Part shown: piece by piece, positions 16,019 through 24,584 of the stretch | Numbering within the stretch: position 1 is the first letter of the stretch | Layout: the number at the start of each line of letters is the position of its first letter | Made by a program: the position numbers and the translations under genes | Assembly (NCBI RefSeq): GCF_002902405.1 | Contig: NZ_PPQS01000002.1 | Span: 1 to 50,684, forward strand | Origin: Staphylococcus schweitzeri | Lineage (GTDB): Bacteria > Bacillota > Bacilli > Staphylococcales > Staphylococcaceae | Length of the DNA stretch: 50,684 nt | Direction: 5' to 3' | Notes under the pieces: generated by a model | What the model was told of the DNA's origin: nothing | The model's database searches: none | What the model saw: the letters and a program-made list of their open reading frames with translations, nothing else

Positions 16019-16654
16019 AGTTTCGCCGTTATCCTCTGTCACGTTTCCAGTATATTCTTCGCCTAAAATTTTCTTTAAGAAAGCCTCTTCACCTTTTTCA
16101 CCGTTGCCATCATGATTTGTCATATTAGCTGAATCAAAGATATATTTACGTACTGACTTTTTATTATCAATTAAAGGGAAAAGTGCCTCACCTTCAACCT
16201 CTTCGCTTGAGAAATTCCAATCTTTCTCAGCCGTTTCACCGTCAATTTTAGGATTTGTAAACATAACTTTAGGTAATAACACTGTTCTAAATGTGCCATC
16301 TCGACGCTCTTGTCTAAACCAAATAGCTACATAGTTGTTTTGTTTACCTTGAGTTTCCTCATAAACACCGTCTTCATTGTACTTTTCATTGAATACAATT
16401 TCACGAATTTCTTTAGGGAAAGCATGCATTTGTAATGATATTTTACCTTCTCCGTCTGTATTCCCTGATTCGATTGGACCACCATCAGCATATGCTGTTT
16501 TTAAGTCTCCTCCAGTTTCAACACCAATTTTTTGTAATCCTCTTGTTTTAATAATATCACTGTATTTCAATTCTTCGCCTTCTTTTGTTAATTTAGCGAA
16601 ACCTAAACCAGTAATGTTAAAATACGCTTTCGGCGCACTTGCATGTTTTACCAT
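16013..16654 (-). CDS. Major tail protein, phi13 type
   Basis: The 213-aa protein (MVKHASAPKAYFNITGLGFA) has the sequence style of phi13-family tube proteins: short N-terminal arm, alternating beta segments, and the motif GEALFPLIDNKKSVRKYIFDS near the C-terminus. It polymerises as stacked hexamers around the tape measure to make the tail tube. It is followed by the out-of-frame Ig-like segment. It starts a short distance after the tail terminator gene and has a good ribosome site (GGAGG). It is probably the most abundant tail product. Confidence 0.9.
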   Translation of the reverse strand: MVKHASAPKAYFNITGLGFAKLTKEGEELKYSDIIKTRGLQKIGVETGGDLKTAYADGGPIESGNTDGEGKISLQMHAFPKEIREIVFNEKYNEDGVYEETQGKQNNYVAIWFRQERRDGTFRTVLLPKVMFTNPKIDGETAEKDWNFSSEEVEGEALFPLIDNKKSVRKYIFDSANMTNHDGNGEKGEEAFLKKILGEEYTGNVTEDNGETL

Positions 16655-17062
16655 TTAATTTTCCTCCTCGTAAAAAATGCCCTCGTAGACACGAGTGCTT
16701 CTATATGTTTTGAATTCTTCTATATATTCAGGTTTTCCATTTGATACATTTCCCATTTTCAGTTCAGACCATAATAACTTTTGAATACGATTAGATATCT
16801 TATTTCTTATGATTCTCGCATTATACTTATTGTTAAACTTTACAAATACATCTATTTGTACAATGTAACTATATGCGCGCTCATCTCCGTCAGTATAAGT
16901 TGTAGGTATTGGGTCGTCTATATCGTCAATAACTATGAAAGGTACATCCGTATCTTTTACGTTTGGGTATTTATTGAACTTAATATTATTGATATTTACG
17001 TGCTCTCTAATAATTCTGTCTTGACTAATCACTTCATGAACTTTGTACAAAATATCAATCAC
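16655..17062 (-). CDS. Tail terminator / DUF806-like protein
   Basis: The 135-aa protein (MIDILYKVHEVISQDRII) precedes the major tail protein and follows the HK97-gp10-like gene, the canonical slot of the tail terminator that caps the tube and joins it to the head. The family resembles DUF806. The start is GTG at 17062, overlapping the previous stop; GGGAG lies 11 bases before it. No membrane or catalytic features. Confidence 0.78.
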   Translation of the reverse strand: MIDILYKVHEVISQDRIIREHVNINNIKFNKYPNVKDTDVPFIVIDDIDDPIPTTYTDGDERAYSYIVQIDVFVKFNNKYNARIIRNKISNRIQKLLWSELKMGNVSNGKPEYIEEFKTYRSTRVYEGIFYEEEN

Positions 17063-17463
17063 AATTTTTTCAACTCCCTTTTTAGCGTCTCAAAATACTT
17101 ATTTTGCCCTTGTCTTATTGCTCTATTAACGCCACCCATAGCTTTAGGTTTGATAAACTTACCCGTGCCTTTTTGAACATGACCATTTTCAATCAAATGT
17201 ACGATTTTATAACGGTCTTTAGAACCTCGCCAATGAACAGTAATTGTCCGTTTTCCGTTTATCCATTCAGGTTTAGTAAAACTTACCTCATTAATTAATG
17301 CGCCCGTATCTTTTGATGGCTTTAGTTGATTTTTAACTTCTTCAACGATTACTTTAGCACCAGCAATTAATGCCCTATCTTGAATTTTCAACATCGCTTG
17401 AGTTCCGAAACGCTTTTCTAATTCTCTATCTAAAGACTTATCACCACTAACTTTTATACTCAT
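17059..17463 (-). CDS. HK97 gp10-like tail-connector protein
   Basis: The 134-aa basic protein begins MSIKVSGDKSLDRELEKRFG and contains the family pattern A-L-I-A-G-A-K-V-I, DTGALINEV and LIENGHVQKGTGKFIKPK, all typical of HK97 gp10-like proteins. These act at the head-tail interface or in tail completion. It overlaps the upstream adaptor gene by 4 bp (ATGA) and the next gene by 4 bp. Confidence 0.88.
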   Translation of the reverse strand: MSIKVSGDKSLDRELEKRFGTQAMLKIQDRALIAGAKVIVEEVKNQLKPSKDTGALINEVSFTKPEWINGKRTITVHWRGSKDRYKIVHLIENGHVQKGTGKFIKPKAMGGVNRAIRQGQNKYFETLKRELKKL

Positions 17464-17822
17464 GATATATACGCTCCACGAATCATAATAAAATCTTTGT
17501 TATCTAAGTCCGGAGATACCTGCTTAATGTTCAAGCGATTTGTAGCATACTTTGATTCAATTTCAAAATAATGCTCTTCATTAGGCAAATAATCGCCTTG
17601 TGGGTCACGAATGTATAACTTGACGTCGTTATGCGTTCCATTTGCAATAGCTTGCTCTAATTCGCGCAACCAAACACCATCAATGCTAGCCCAACAACTA
17701 TATAAAAGTTTTTCTTCACTTTCTCCAGCTTCAGGACCATCATTTTCAATATACTTATAAAAGTGAACACGTGTCTTTAAACGCCGAGTTGTTATTCTGG
17801 GTTTCTTAAATACTTTCTTCAC
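17460..17822 (-). CDS. Head-tail adaptor / stopper
   Basis: The 120-aa protein has the layout of phage head-tail joining proteins (PF05521 type): an RLKTRVHFYKY strand near the start, CWASIDGVWLRELEQA in the middle and YFEIESKYATNRLNIKQVSP near the end. It would sit beneath the connector and close the head until the tail docks. The GTG start at 17822 has GGAGG nine bases upstream. It overlaps the preceding connector gene by 17 bp. Confidence 0.82.
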   Translation of the reverse strand: MKKVFKKPRITTRRLKTRVHFYKYIENDGPEAGESEEKLLYSCWASIDGVWLRELEQAIANGTHNDVKLYIRDPQGDYLPNEEHYFEIESKYATNRLNIKQVSPDLDNKDFIMIRGAYIS

Positions 17823-18090
17823 TTTCTGATACCTCCATGAGAGATAATGAAAAGTCTATTAAATCAGCTCTATAATTTTCATTGAAATGTTCTAATAAAT
17901 CTTGATAAGCATACCTTGTGCGGTTCAATATCAATTCTTGACCTGTTAAGTCATCTAATTCAAATAAACCACATTGATTTTTTAAACGTGTGTATGACAT
18001 TTCTAGCAATTGTTTTAAAAACTCGTCCTCTGAACTATGGTCAATTTTTTCAAGAGCTTTAAATTTGACGAGTAATTCATCAATCGTCAT
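17806..18090 (-). CDS. Head-tail connector (gp6-like)
   Basis: The helical 94-aa protein (MTIDELLVKFKALEKIDHSSEDE) matches the small phage connector/QLRG family that forms a ring on the portal. I chose the ATG at 18090 because GGTGAAG precedes it. An alternative ATG four codons upstream at 18102 lacks a ribosome site. It overlaps both neighbours, as in tightly packed head-completion genes. Confidence 0.8.
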   Translation of the reverse strand: MTIDELLVKFKALEKIDHSSEDEFLKQLLEMSYTRLKNQCGLFELDDLTGQELILNRTRYAYQDLLEHFNENYRADLIDFSLSLMEVSESEESI

Positions 18091-18364
18091 TATCTTCACC
18101 ATTCAATAGCTCAATAATTTCACTTTTAACCATCGAACTAGATGCTTTTATTTGTAATGATTCGCATAGTTCCAATAGTTCTTGTTTTGTCAATTTTTCT
18201 AAAGGTACAATATAAACTTTGTCATACTTATTTTTAATTTGATTTGTTAATAATTCAACGCGTGGATTGCTGTATCCTTTAGCCGGATACAACTCCCCCA
18301 CTTTGTATTTATGATAATTATGTTCTGAATCTTTAAATTCTCTAACAACTTTGAACTTTACCAT
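18080..18364 (-). CDS. Capsid-adjacent protein with HeH/LEM-like C-terminus
   Basis: The 94-aa protein has an SH3-like N-terminal half (MVKFKVVREFKDSEHNYHKY) and a C-terminal helix-extended-helix pattern (LTKQELLELCESLQIKASSS, then MVKSEIIELL). Such HeH/LEM or Rho-N-like motifs bind nucleic acid or protein and are common in small genes directly after phage major capsid genes. GGAGGTGAA precedes the ATG. It follows the capsid gene by 20 bp. A capsid accessory or packaging role is inferred. Confidence 0.75.
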   Translation of the reverse strand: MVKFKVVREFKDSEHNYHKYKVGELYPAKGYSNPRVELLTNQIKNKYDKVYIVPLEKLTKQELLELCESLQIKASSSMVKSEIIELLNGEDNDD

Positions 18365-18384
18365 CAGTTTTCACCTCCAAGAGT

Positions 18385-19530
18385 TTATAACGTTTCAGAG
18401 TCTTCATTTACCACTGATTTTTGAGCTTTTAAATCCAATTTCCAAACAGCAGCAACTTTATTATCTTTCGCTTTGCCGTAAGCAAATTGTTTTGCAGTGT
18501 ATAAATCCATATCATCTAACGCAAGTGTTTCTTTAAATTTCTGAACATTAATACCACCAGCTAAATAACCATCATATAAACCTTTAACGTACGTTAAAAC
18601 CTTACCTGCTTCTTGAACTGTAGACTCAATAACATTCAAATTAAATGGTAAAGCAGTAACATATACGCCATTTGCATTTAAATGTGTATACTGTGCTTGA
18701 ACCTCAAAAGCATCGGACGGATTAACAACCATTGTTACATTACCTTTAACCGCTACTGATTTACCTTTCTCGTTAGTTGAGTGGTATTTAAACACTTGCG
18801 TCAATTCATTAACCGTAGCGCGCGGATTAGCGAATGTAAGCGTACCTTGTTCTTCTTTCTCTGGATAAGCACCATCAGTTACCGATACACCTTTTTGTAC
18901 TTGACGGTTTAAGCCGATCGGTTGGTCTTTACCAGTACCTTTTAAGAACGCAGTTTCAAGCGCCACTGCAAATGCTTCTTCGATTTGAACACGAACAAAT
19001 CTTTCAATCCACGCAGGACCAAAATCATTTAAATCTTTTGGTAAAACAACAAACGCTGTCAATTTATTTTGAATTGCTGTTTCTTCACTGAACGCAGCAT
19101 CTAATTGACCTTTAATTTCACCATAGATTTTACCCCAAACGGCTACACCAGAAGTTTCGGATTTTAAGAACTTCAAACGCAAACCAGCATTTTTAATACC
19201 TAAGTCAGCTAATAATGGATGATTCGTTGTTAAATCTTCGAAGATTCTATCAATTGTTTCTTCTGGTAAAAGTTTTTCTTCTTTATATCCAACACTCTTA
19301 TTGATATCCATAAAGAAGTTTCGTTGGTTTGCACTCAAAGATTGTGCTGATTTAGGCAAACTAGAAACTCTTTCAGCTTCTGCTTTTGCTTGTAATTTAG
19401 TTTCTTCAAATAGTTGGTTAATCATGTCACCGTACAATTCATTTTGTCTTTCTTGCGGTTCACCATTGTTTACTGCATTAATAAATTCGTTTTTCGCATT
19501 TGCGAATGTTTCAGATAAATTTATAGTCAT
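18385..19530 (-). CDS. Major capsid protein, HK97 fold
   Basis: The 381-aa protein has a helical scaffolding-like N-terminal part (about residues 1-90, MTINLSETFANAKNEFINAV) followed by the HK97-fold shell domain. It comes directly after the ClpP-like protease gene, which probably removes the N-terminal delta domain. KFLKSETSGVAVWGKIYGE and AFAVALETAFLKGTGKDQPI are capsid-family signatures. Length and sequence style resemble phi13/phi77-group staphylococcal phages. The likely cleavage region is around residues 80-100, not determined here. Confidence 0.93.
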   Translation of the reverse strand: MTINLSETFANAKNEFINAVNNGEPQERQNELYGDMINQLFEETKLQAKAEAERVSSLPKSAQSLSANQRNFFMDINKSVGYKEEKLLPEETIDRIFEDLTTNHPLLADLGIKNAGLRLKFLKSETSGVAVWGKIYGEIKGQLDAAFSEETAIQNKLTAFVVLPKDLNDFGPAWIERFVRVQIEEAFAVALETAFLKGTGKDQPIGLNRQVQKGVSVTDGAYPEKEEQGTLTFANPRATVNELTQVFKYHSTNEKGKSVAVKGNVTMVVNPSDAFEVQAQYTHLNANGVYVTALPFNLNVIESTVQEAGKVLTYVKGLYDGYLAGGINVQKFKETLALDDMDLYTAKQFAYGKAKDNKVAAVWKLDLKAQKSVVNEDSETL

Positions 19531-19553
19531 TTTATGACCTCCTATTTTTTGTA

Positions 19554-20291
19554 TTAAAAAAGGAATCTTGAAAATCCATTTGCTGATACTTTACTATCTG
19601 CAACATCGATTTCTGATTCCTTTTCTTTCATATTTATTTTTTCAATTACTTTATTTGCTATTGCGTCAATATCAATGTTAACCTCTGGTGTTTTACTTAC
19701 TAAAGCTGTTACACGATTTAATACATCTTTCGATAACACTTGTGTATCGCTTGCTACAATTTGCATATTGTCGTTTTCAAACATTTTACTATCCGCAAAA
19801 CCTTGTTCAATGGCTTCATCAGCATTTAGCCACGTTTCCTTAGCCATCATTTCTACAAGTTCTTGTTTGTTTTTACCAGCTCTAACCGCATATGCCTCAG
19901 CCATTATTTGACCAACATGTTCTAATGTTTCTGCAGCATGATTTAGATCTTTCACTTCTCCTTGCGCAATACTTGAAGGATTGTGAATCATCATTCTAGC
20001 AACTGGACTCATTTCGATGTGATCACCAGCCATTGCGATAAGCGATGCTGCACTTGCTGCTATTGCTGTAATGCGAATATTCACCTTACCTTTATGAGCT
20101 CTTAAGTGTGTATATATCTCTGAACCAGCTACTAAGTTACCACCGTTAGAGTTAATTACAACATCGACATCTTCATCACTCGACTCCAATGACATTAGGA
20201 TCTCTTTAGGACATGTTGAATCCATACCAAGCATTTCATAAACCCATTTGTCTTCGTTAGAAACGATTACACCTTTAATCTCTACTTTCAT
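19554..20291 (-). CDS. ClpP-like prohead protease (S14)
   Basis: The protein shows the ClpP fold: INSNGGNLVAGSEIYTHLR, then IAASAASLIAMAGD with the nucleophile Ser (about residue 80 from this start), and MMIHNPSS with the catalytic His about 23 residues on. It processes the capsid protein delta domain during prohead maturation. I chose the ATG at 20291, with AAAGGTGGTGA before it. A GTG four codons upstream would add MVKK. It overlaps the portal gene by 17 bp. Confidence 0.92.
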   Translation of the reverse strand: MKVEIKGVIVSNEDKWVYEMLGMDSTCPKEILMSLESSDEDVDVVINSNGGNLVAGSEIYTHLRAHKGKVNIRITAIAASAASLIAMAGDHIEMSPVARMMIHNPSSIAQGEVKDLNHAAETLEHVGQIMAEAYAVRAGKNKQELVEMMAKETWLNADEAIEQGFADSKMFENDNMQIVASDTQVLSKDVLNRVTALVSKTPEVNIDIDAIANKVIEKINMKEKESEIDVADSKVSANGFSRFLF

Positions 20292-21462
20292 CTTCTTCAC
20301 CACCTTTCAAATCCTCCTCAATATTTTCTTTATCACTATTTTCATCACCGTTAGCCTTTTCATAGTTCTTCGTAATTAAATACTCATCTAACTCTGGGTT
20401 ATCGGATGGTTCTTCACCCAGCATGATGCGTACTTCATTCCTTGTAAACGATCCAGAGCTCACAAGTTTGTCTATCGCTTCCGCATATTGAAGTGGGTCT
20501 TTTTTGTTCACACCGACAATTTCTATTCTCGTATCTTTTAAATACTTGTTTTGCGGTATAAGTTTTGCGTTTAATTCATTTTGAATCTTTTTTAACAAAG
20601 GAGCTAAACAGAATTTTTCAAATACTATTGTGTTCTTTTCTAAATCAGCTGTTTCTCCATAAATCAAACCAGGAGGTATACCAATCATCAATGCAACGTT
20701 TTTTATTGCATCTCTCATTAGTTCGCTTAATTCAGAAAAAGGCATGTTAGTATTTTTGCCACCGTTCGACAACTCTTGATAGTCAAACCCTTCTATCAAG
20801 GGAGCAATCCCAAGTTGATTTTTATTAAAAGTATTAAATAATCTATTTGTGAAAGCTTTTAATTTCTCTATATGTTTTTCATCATATGAGTTAGAATCTG
20901 ACTTAAGAATTCCTCTAATTTGATAGTTTTTCAATTGAGCACCTATCATTCTACCGAATATTTGCCCATAATCTTCAAACAAACTTTCTACAAAGTGCGT
21001 CACTTTATTATTGTTGTACTTTAAATATATAACTTCTTGCATTGTAAACGTGCGTTGATAAGTAAAATCCTTAATCGTCACATCTTTGAATATATCGTCA
21101 TACAAAGCATATTCTTCTCTGTAAAAGCTATCTGCAATAAGCAATTCTTTACTGTCACTAACTACAATTAATACTTCATTATCATAAATAAGTTTATATA
21201 TCACTCGTTGCCAAAAACTATCACTTGATAAATCAGTATTGGGTTTTATATTCAACTTGTAGTAAACATCATTTTTTTGAATTCTATTACCTTCCAATAC
21301 TTTAAAATGACTTTGTGCTACAGCTCGTGCGACAAATTCAATACAACTATCAATCGCTAACCGTTTCACATATGCTTGTTGCGATAAGTCTTCTATCATT
21401 TCCAAATCAAGCATATAAGAAATGTCTTTTCTGGTCTTAAATACCTTTTCTAGAATATTCAT
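20275..21462 (-). CDS. Portal protein
   Basis: The 395-aa protein (MNILEKVFKTRKDISYMLDL) belongs to the HK97-type portal family: an alpha-beta wing, the stretch MIGIPPGLIYGETADLEKNT typical of the clip and stem region, and an acidic C-terminus (EDLKGGEEDESRD). Twelve copies form the ring through which terminase pumps DNA. It sits between large terminase (15 bp gap) and protease (17 bp overlap), the usual order. Confidence 0.92.
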   Translation of the reverse strand: MNILEKVFKTRKDISYMLDLEMIEDLSQQAYVKRLAIDSCIEFVARAVAQSHFKVLEGNRIQKNDVYYKLNIKPNTDLSSDSFWQRVIYKLIYDNEVLIVVSDSKELLIADSFYREEYALYDDIFKDVTIKDFTYQRTFTMQEVIYLKYNNNKVTHFVESLFEDYGQIFGRMIGAQLKNYQIRGILKSDSNSYDEKHIEKLKAFTNRLFNTFNKNQLGIAPLIEGFDYQELSNGGKNTNMPFSELSELMRDAIKNVALMIGIPPGLIYGETADLEKNTIVFEKFCLAPLLKKIQNELNAKLIPQNKYLKDTRIEIVGVNKKDPLQYAEAIDKLVSSGSFTRNEVRIMLGEEPSDNPELDEYLITKNYEKANGDENSDKENIEEDLKGGEEDESRD

Positions 21463-21477
21463 GTCTCACCTCCTCTG

Positions 21478-23139
21478 TTAAAAATCTATGCTCATCAACG
21501 CATCAAGAGCTTTAGATACATCTTTATCTACTATATCGTCCGCTCTATATAACGCATGCACAAAAGCCATGAAACCGTCAGTTTTTCGTCTTGTTTCATC
21601 TTTCTTAATATACTCCTTATTTCCATCTGATTTAATTTTTACGGCAACATTATTTGTAAACCAACGCATTAATGGATCATCTCCATAAATCACGTTATGT
21701 TTAGCAAACATTGTATCTATACGAGGGGCTAATAAGCCATGTATTGCTTTTGGGTTTCTTATAACATCTAATTCGATACCTGCCGCTTCAAATGCACGCC
21801 TTACAATGTCAGTTCTGTAGTTATCAGCTACAACTTTTTCAAGTCCGTATTTTTCTTTAGCTTTTAAAAACCAATCAACTATATATTCAATTTCAATAAC
21901 ATCATCATCGACAATGGTCAGTAATCCCATTTTTTCCCATTCTTTAATGGGCGGTTCTAATTTGACATCATCCAAAAACCCTTGTCTTACAAACGAATGT
22001 CCTAACCAAATGTAATCATCATTTTTTCGGAATAATAGCCCGACACTTGCAAAATCTCGGATATTTGCAAAGTCTAAACCACCTATACACATTTGATTAT
22101 CTAAATTTGGTATCTCTCTATTTGTCGCTAGTATTTCTTTCCATGGTGCTATGACTTTTTCAAGGTCAACTTCAGGCAAATTCATTCGCTTAGTCATGAA
22201 TTCGGGCTTATTTGAACGGTTAAATGGTAAATCGTTATACTCTTCTTCAATTGTACTTAGTAGCGTTTTAGCGTATTCTGACAACGGTTTATGTAACATT
22301 GGGTTCGCCTTTTCCCACATATTTCTGTCATCAACTTCTTTTGGATTATCTAACTTACAATAAAAAGGGAATAACCTACTATTTTTAACCTTGCCACTTA
22401 ATACACTCGCAATTTTGTGCTTCATTGAATCGATATAACCATCTCTAACAAAGCCATCAGTGCTAATATAAAATGTTCGTCGGTTTTTCTTTTTACCTAG
22501 TCCACCACGTTTTACGTTTACCATTTCAGGACCAAAGAAATAATGAATTTCATCAAAAATAACACACCCCTCACGTCCACCATCTTTGGTTTTTGTGTTT
22601 GATGTGTTATAACGAATAACTGATTTAGTTGCACGGTTTATTATTTTTGTTTGACTAACTTCATAAGGAGCTTTTGGCGTTTTACCCGTCTTATTTCGTT
22701 TGTTTTCCATTAAAACGTTTCTGATTTCATCAAACGATGTTTTTGCTTGTTCTTCACTATTGGAAACAATAGAGATGTGATATTCTTTAACTCCATGTAG
22801 GGGCGTAGAAAGAAAATCACTAATTGCACTTATTAGACCGTTCTTCCCGCCTCCACGTCCCATGAAAATAGCAAATTCTGTAAAGAAAGCTTCATCTGTA
22901 TTTTTATCTGTAAGAAATATATTAGCTATGATAAACCTTTGAAATGGTAATGTTGGAAAATACCATTTTTCAATAAATTTGATACAATCCTCGATTTTCT
23001 GTTCATCAAAATATACATCATCTCGTGAATATATATGCGTTTGTAGATAATTAAATAAATCAATTCTTTCTTTATTTAAAATTATCTTTCCTTGTTTCCA
23101 CAAATTTATATATTCATCAACGTATTTATTACTAATCAT
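21478..23139 (-). CDS. terL: Terminase large subunit
   Basis: The 553-aa packaging motor has an N-terminal ATPase with Walker A-like GRGGGKN (94-100) and Walker B VIFDE (193-197, catalytic Glu197). The C-terminal RNase H-like nuclease starts near GGLDFANIRDF. It cuts concatemers at cos and translocates DNA into proheads through the portal encoded next. The family is Terminase_1, usual for cos phages with a P27-type small subunit. It overlaps the small-subunit gene by 4 bp. Confidence 0.95.
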   Translation of the reverse strand: MISNKYVDEYINLWKQGKIILNKERIDLFNYLQTHIYSRDDVYFDEQKIEDCIKFIEKWYFPTLPFQRFIIANIFLTDKNTDEAFFTEFAIFMGRGGGKNGLISAISDFLSTPLHGVKEYHISIVSNSEEQAKTSFDEIRNVLMENKRNKTGKTPKAPYEVSQTKIINRATKSVIRYNTSNTKTKDGGREGCVIFDEIHYFFGPEMVNVKRGGLGKKKNRRTFYISTDGFVRDGYIDSMKHKIASVLSGKVKNSRLFPFYCKLDNPKEVDDRNMWEKANPMLHKPLSEYAKTLLSTIEEEYNDLPFNRSNKPEFMTKRMNLPEVDLEKVIAPWKEILATNREIPNLDNQMCIGGLDFANIRDFASVGLLFRKNDDYIWLGHSFVRQGFLDDVKLEPPIKEWEKMGLLTIVDDDVIEIEYIVDWFLKAKEKYGLEKVVADNYRTDIVRRAFEAAGIELDVIRNPKAIHGLLAPRIDTMFAKHNVIYGDDPLMRWFTNNVAVKIKSDGNKEYIKKDETRRKTDGFMAFVHALYRADDIVDKDVSKALDALMSIDF

Positions 23140-23480
23140 AGGTAATCATCAGATGGTGTTTCTGTGTCTTCTTTCTCTTCGGGCAATAAATCCGATAATT
23201 GTTTAATTATTTTTTGATATGCAGCATCTCTAGCATTAAATAGTTTGGCTACTGGTCGTTCTCTTTCATATGGTGGCGCTTTTTCAGATTGAGTAAATAA
23301 ATCATAGTCACCTTTTTCTTTTATGTCTTCCCACATGTAATCAAGCATTACACGTAGCCTTGCTGCTTGAATAATTAAACCATCAACTACTTTTAATTTA
23401 TTGCTAGGTATGTCTTTATATAATACTTGCAGCCTTTCTTTTTCTTTAAGCACTAAGTTTTCATCAACTATAATCTCCAT
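23136..23480 (-). CDS. terS: Terminase small subunit, P27 family
   Basis: The 114-aa helical protein has the P27 pattern (NKLKVVDGLIIQAARLRVML, then ERPVAKLFNARDAAYQKIIK). It recognises the cos region directly upstream and recruits the large subunit. P27-type TerS together with an HNH endonuclease gene defines cos-packaging staphylococcal siphoviruses. The start is supported by its position after a purine-rich site. Confidence 0.92.
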   Translation of the reverse strand: MEIIVDENLVLKEKERLQVLYKDIPSNKLKVVDGLIIQAARLRVMLDYMWEDIKEKGDYDLFTQSEKAPPYERERPVAKLFNARDAAYQKIIKQLSDLLPEEKEDTETPSDDYL

Positions 23481-23489
23481 TTCATCACC

Positions 23490-23609
23490 TGCCTTAAAAT
23501 GGTTATAAGAGGGGGGTTATACATGGATTTTTAAAATTATCGCGAAGTCGAGCCCCTCCCCGTTCCCCAAACGTTTTGGTCGCTTTTGATTTTTTTGACC
23601 CGGGGGTGT
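23490..23609. other. cos: Probable cos region
   Basis: The non-coding stretch between the HNH nuclease and TerS genes is unusually G/C-rich for this genome, with clusters at 23511-23517 (GGGGGG), 23549-23575 (GAGCCCCTCCCCGTTCCCC) and 23600-23607 (CCCGGGGG). In staphylococcal cos phages the cohesive-end site lies exactly here, where TerS and HNH bind and nick. The exact overhang cannot be read from sequence alone. Confidence 0.6.
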
Positions 23610-23909
23610 TTACCATTTTTCATCTTTCCATTTATTTTCTTTTTTTATAAATCTCTTTTCTTTTTTGTTGTGACATTTAATACACAGTGTTTCTAAATTG
23701 TTTAAGTCATGAGCAAACTCCGGATGATGTTCTAGCGATAATATATGATCTACATCCAACGACTTATGTTTGCTTTTGTCATATGTCGTTAACTTGCCGT
23801 CTCTCTTACATTGTTGGCATTCATAATTATCTCTTTCTAGTACTCTTTTTCTTGTTGTTTGCCATTCTTTAGACTTATAGAATCGTATACGTTCGTCTTT
23901 AGTCATCAT
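23610..23909 (-). CDS. HNH endonuclease of the packaging complex
   Basis: The 99-aa protein is a minimal HNH nuclease: zinc Cys pairs Cys31/Cys34 and Cys76/Cys79, catalytic motif LDVDHILSLEHH (Asp54, His55), Asn71 (DLNNLETLC) and final His80 (CHNKK). In cos-type phages it works with terminase for cos cleavage. The next two ATGs (first or second codon) are equivalent starts. It is the first gene of the late operon, downstream of rinA and a terminator. Confidence 0.92.
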   Translation of the reverse strand: MMTKDERIRFYKSKEWQTTRKRVLERDNYECQQCKRDGKLTTYDKSKHKSLDVDHILSLEHHPEFAHDLNNLETLCIKCHNKKEKRFIKKENKWKDEKW

Positions 23910-23987
23910 AATGTTTCACCTTATATAACTTAAGTAGTATCAAGACGCATCTATACTTGATGTGTAGTAATGTATTTACAATTAGTT

Positions 23988-23999
23988 TGAACATGTTCA
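23988..23999. promoter_or_regulatory. 12-bp palindrome upstream of the late operon
   Basis: TGAACATGTTCA is a perfect palindrome between the terminator at 24016-24040 and the HNH gene, in the segment where the RinA-dependent late promoter should lie. It is a candidate regulator-binding site. No standard -35 is obvious nearby, as expected for an activator-dependent promoter. Confidence 0.35.
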
Positions 24000-24015
24000 T
24001 ACCTCATAAATAAAA

Positions 24016-24040
24016 AGACACATCACATAGTAATGCGCCT
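24016..24040 (-). terminator. Terminator between early and late operons
   Basis: On the minus strand AGGCGCAT / ATGTGTCT (with G-U pairs) encloses a 9-nt loop and is followed by TTTTTATTTATG. A second inverted repeat with an 8-bp stem (GCGGACTT / AAGTCCGC, about 24117-24142) sits right after the rinA stop. Together they separate early transcription from the late promoter region. Confidence 0.65.
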
Positions 24041-24140
24041 CTTGTTCATGCGTCGTATTAGCATTTAATAACTTTAAATATTAATCTGATACTAACATAA
24101 TAAACTGTTTTAATGCGGACTTACATAGGGTAAAAGTCCG

Positions 24141-24557
24141 CTACACATAACCAATATACTTTGCTAACTTATCGATCAGTGCATTCCTTCTACGTAATAT
24201 ACTTGTCTTACTTGTACCAAAGTAATGTGCTATATCTTCCCATTCATAACAACCAATAGGACAATCCCAATATCTAAACCTTAATAACTCAAGCGTATCC
24301 TCATCGCTCTCATCTATCAGCCTATCTACACCATTAACTATATTTCTTAATGTATTGTATCTGTTATCACTAAACTTCTTTATTGCACATCGTTCAATCG
24401 GATTACCTGGCAAATTACTTTTGCTGGCTCCTGCATTATCTGGTTCATGACTTTCAAGTAATTCATATTCTCGCATCTTCAACTCTCTTCGATAGTTATC
24501 GATGTGCTGAATGTATTCTTCAAGCTTTTTGATATCATGTTTCTCAATCTTTATCAT
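24141..24557 (-). CDS. rinA: RinA late transcription activator
   Basis: The 138-aa protein (MIKIEKHDIKKLEEYIQHID) matches the RinA/ArpU-type phage activator family. The C-terminal part has a sigma-like helix-turn-helix (DTLELLRFRYWDCPIGCYEW, then IAHYFGTSKTSILRRRNALI). RinA switches on packaging, structural and lysis genes and also matters for SaPI transfer. It lies immediately upstream of the late operon and downstream of rinB, as in other staphylococcal phages. Confidence 0.9.
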   Translation of the reverse strand: MIKIEKHDIKKLEEYIQHIDNYRRELKMREYELLESHEPDNAGASKSNLPGNPIERCAIKKFSDNRYNTLRNIVNGVDRLIDESDEDTLELLRFRYWDCPIGCYEWEDIAHYFGTSKTSILRRRNALIDKLAKYIGYV

Positions 24558-24584
24558 TCAATGCAATACCTCCGATAATATAAA

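Noticed and set aside
16781..17176. 131-aa plus-strand hydrophobic frame
   Set aside because: Antisense to the tail terminator and connector genes. Hydrophobic Ile/Tyr composition is typical of reverse-strand reading of AT-rich genes.
23988..23999. LexA box
   Set aside because: GAACATGTTC has only two bases between half-sites, whereas the Gram-positive LexA box needs four (GAACnnnnGTTC).
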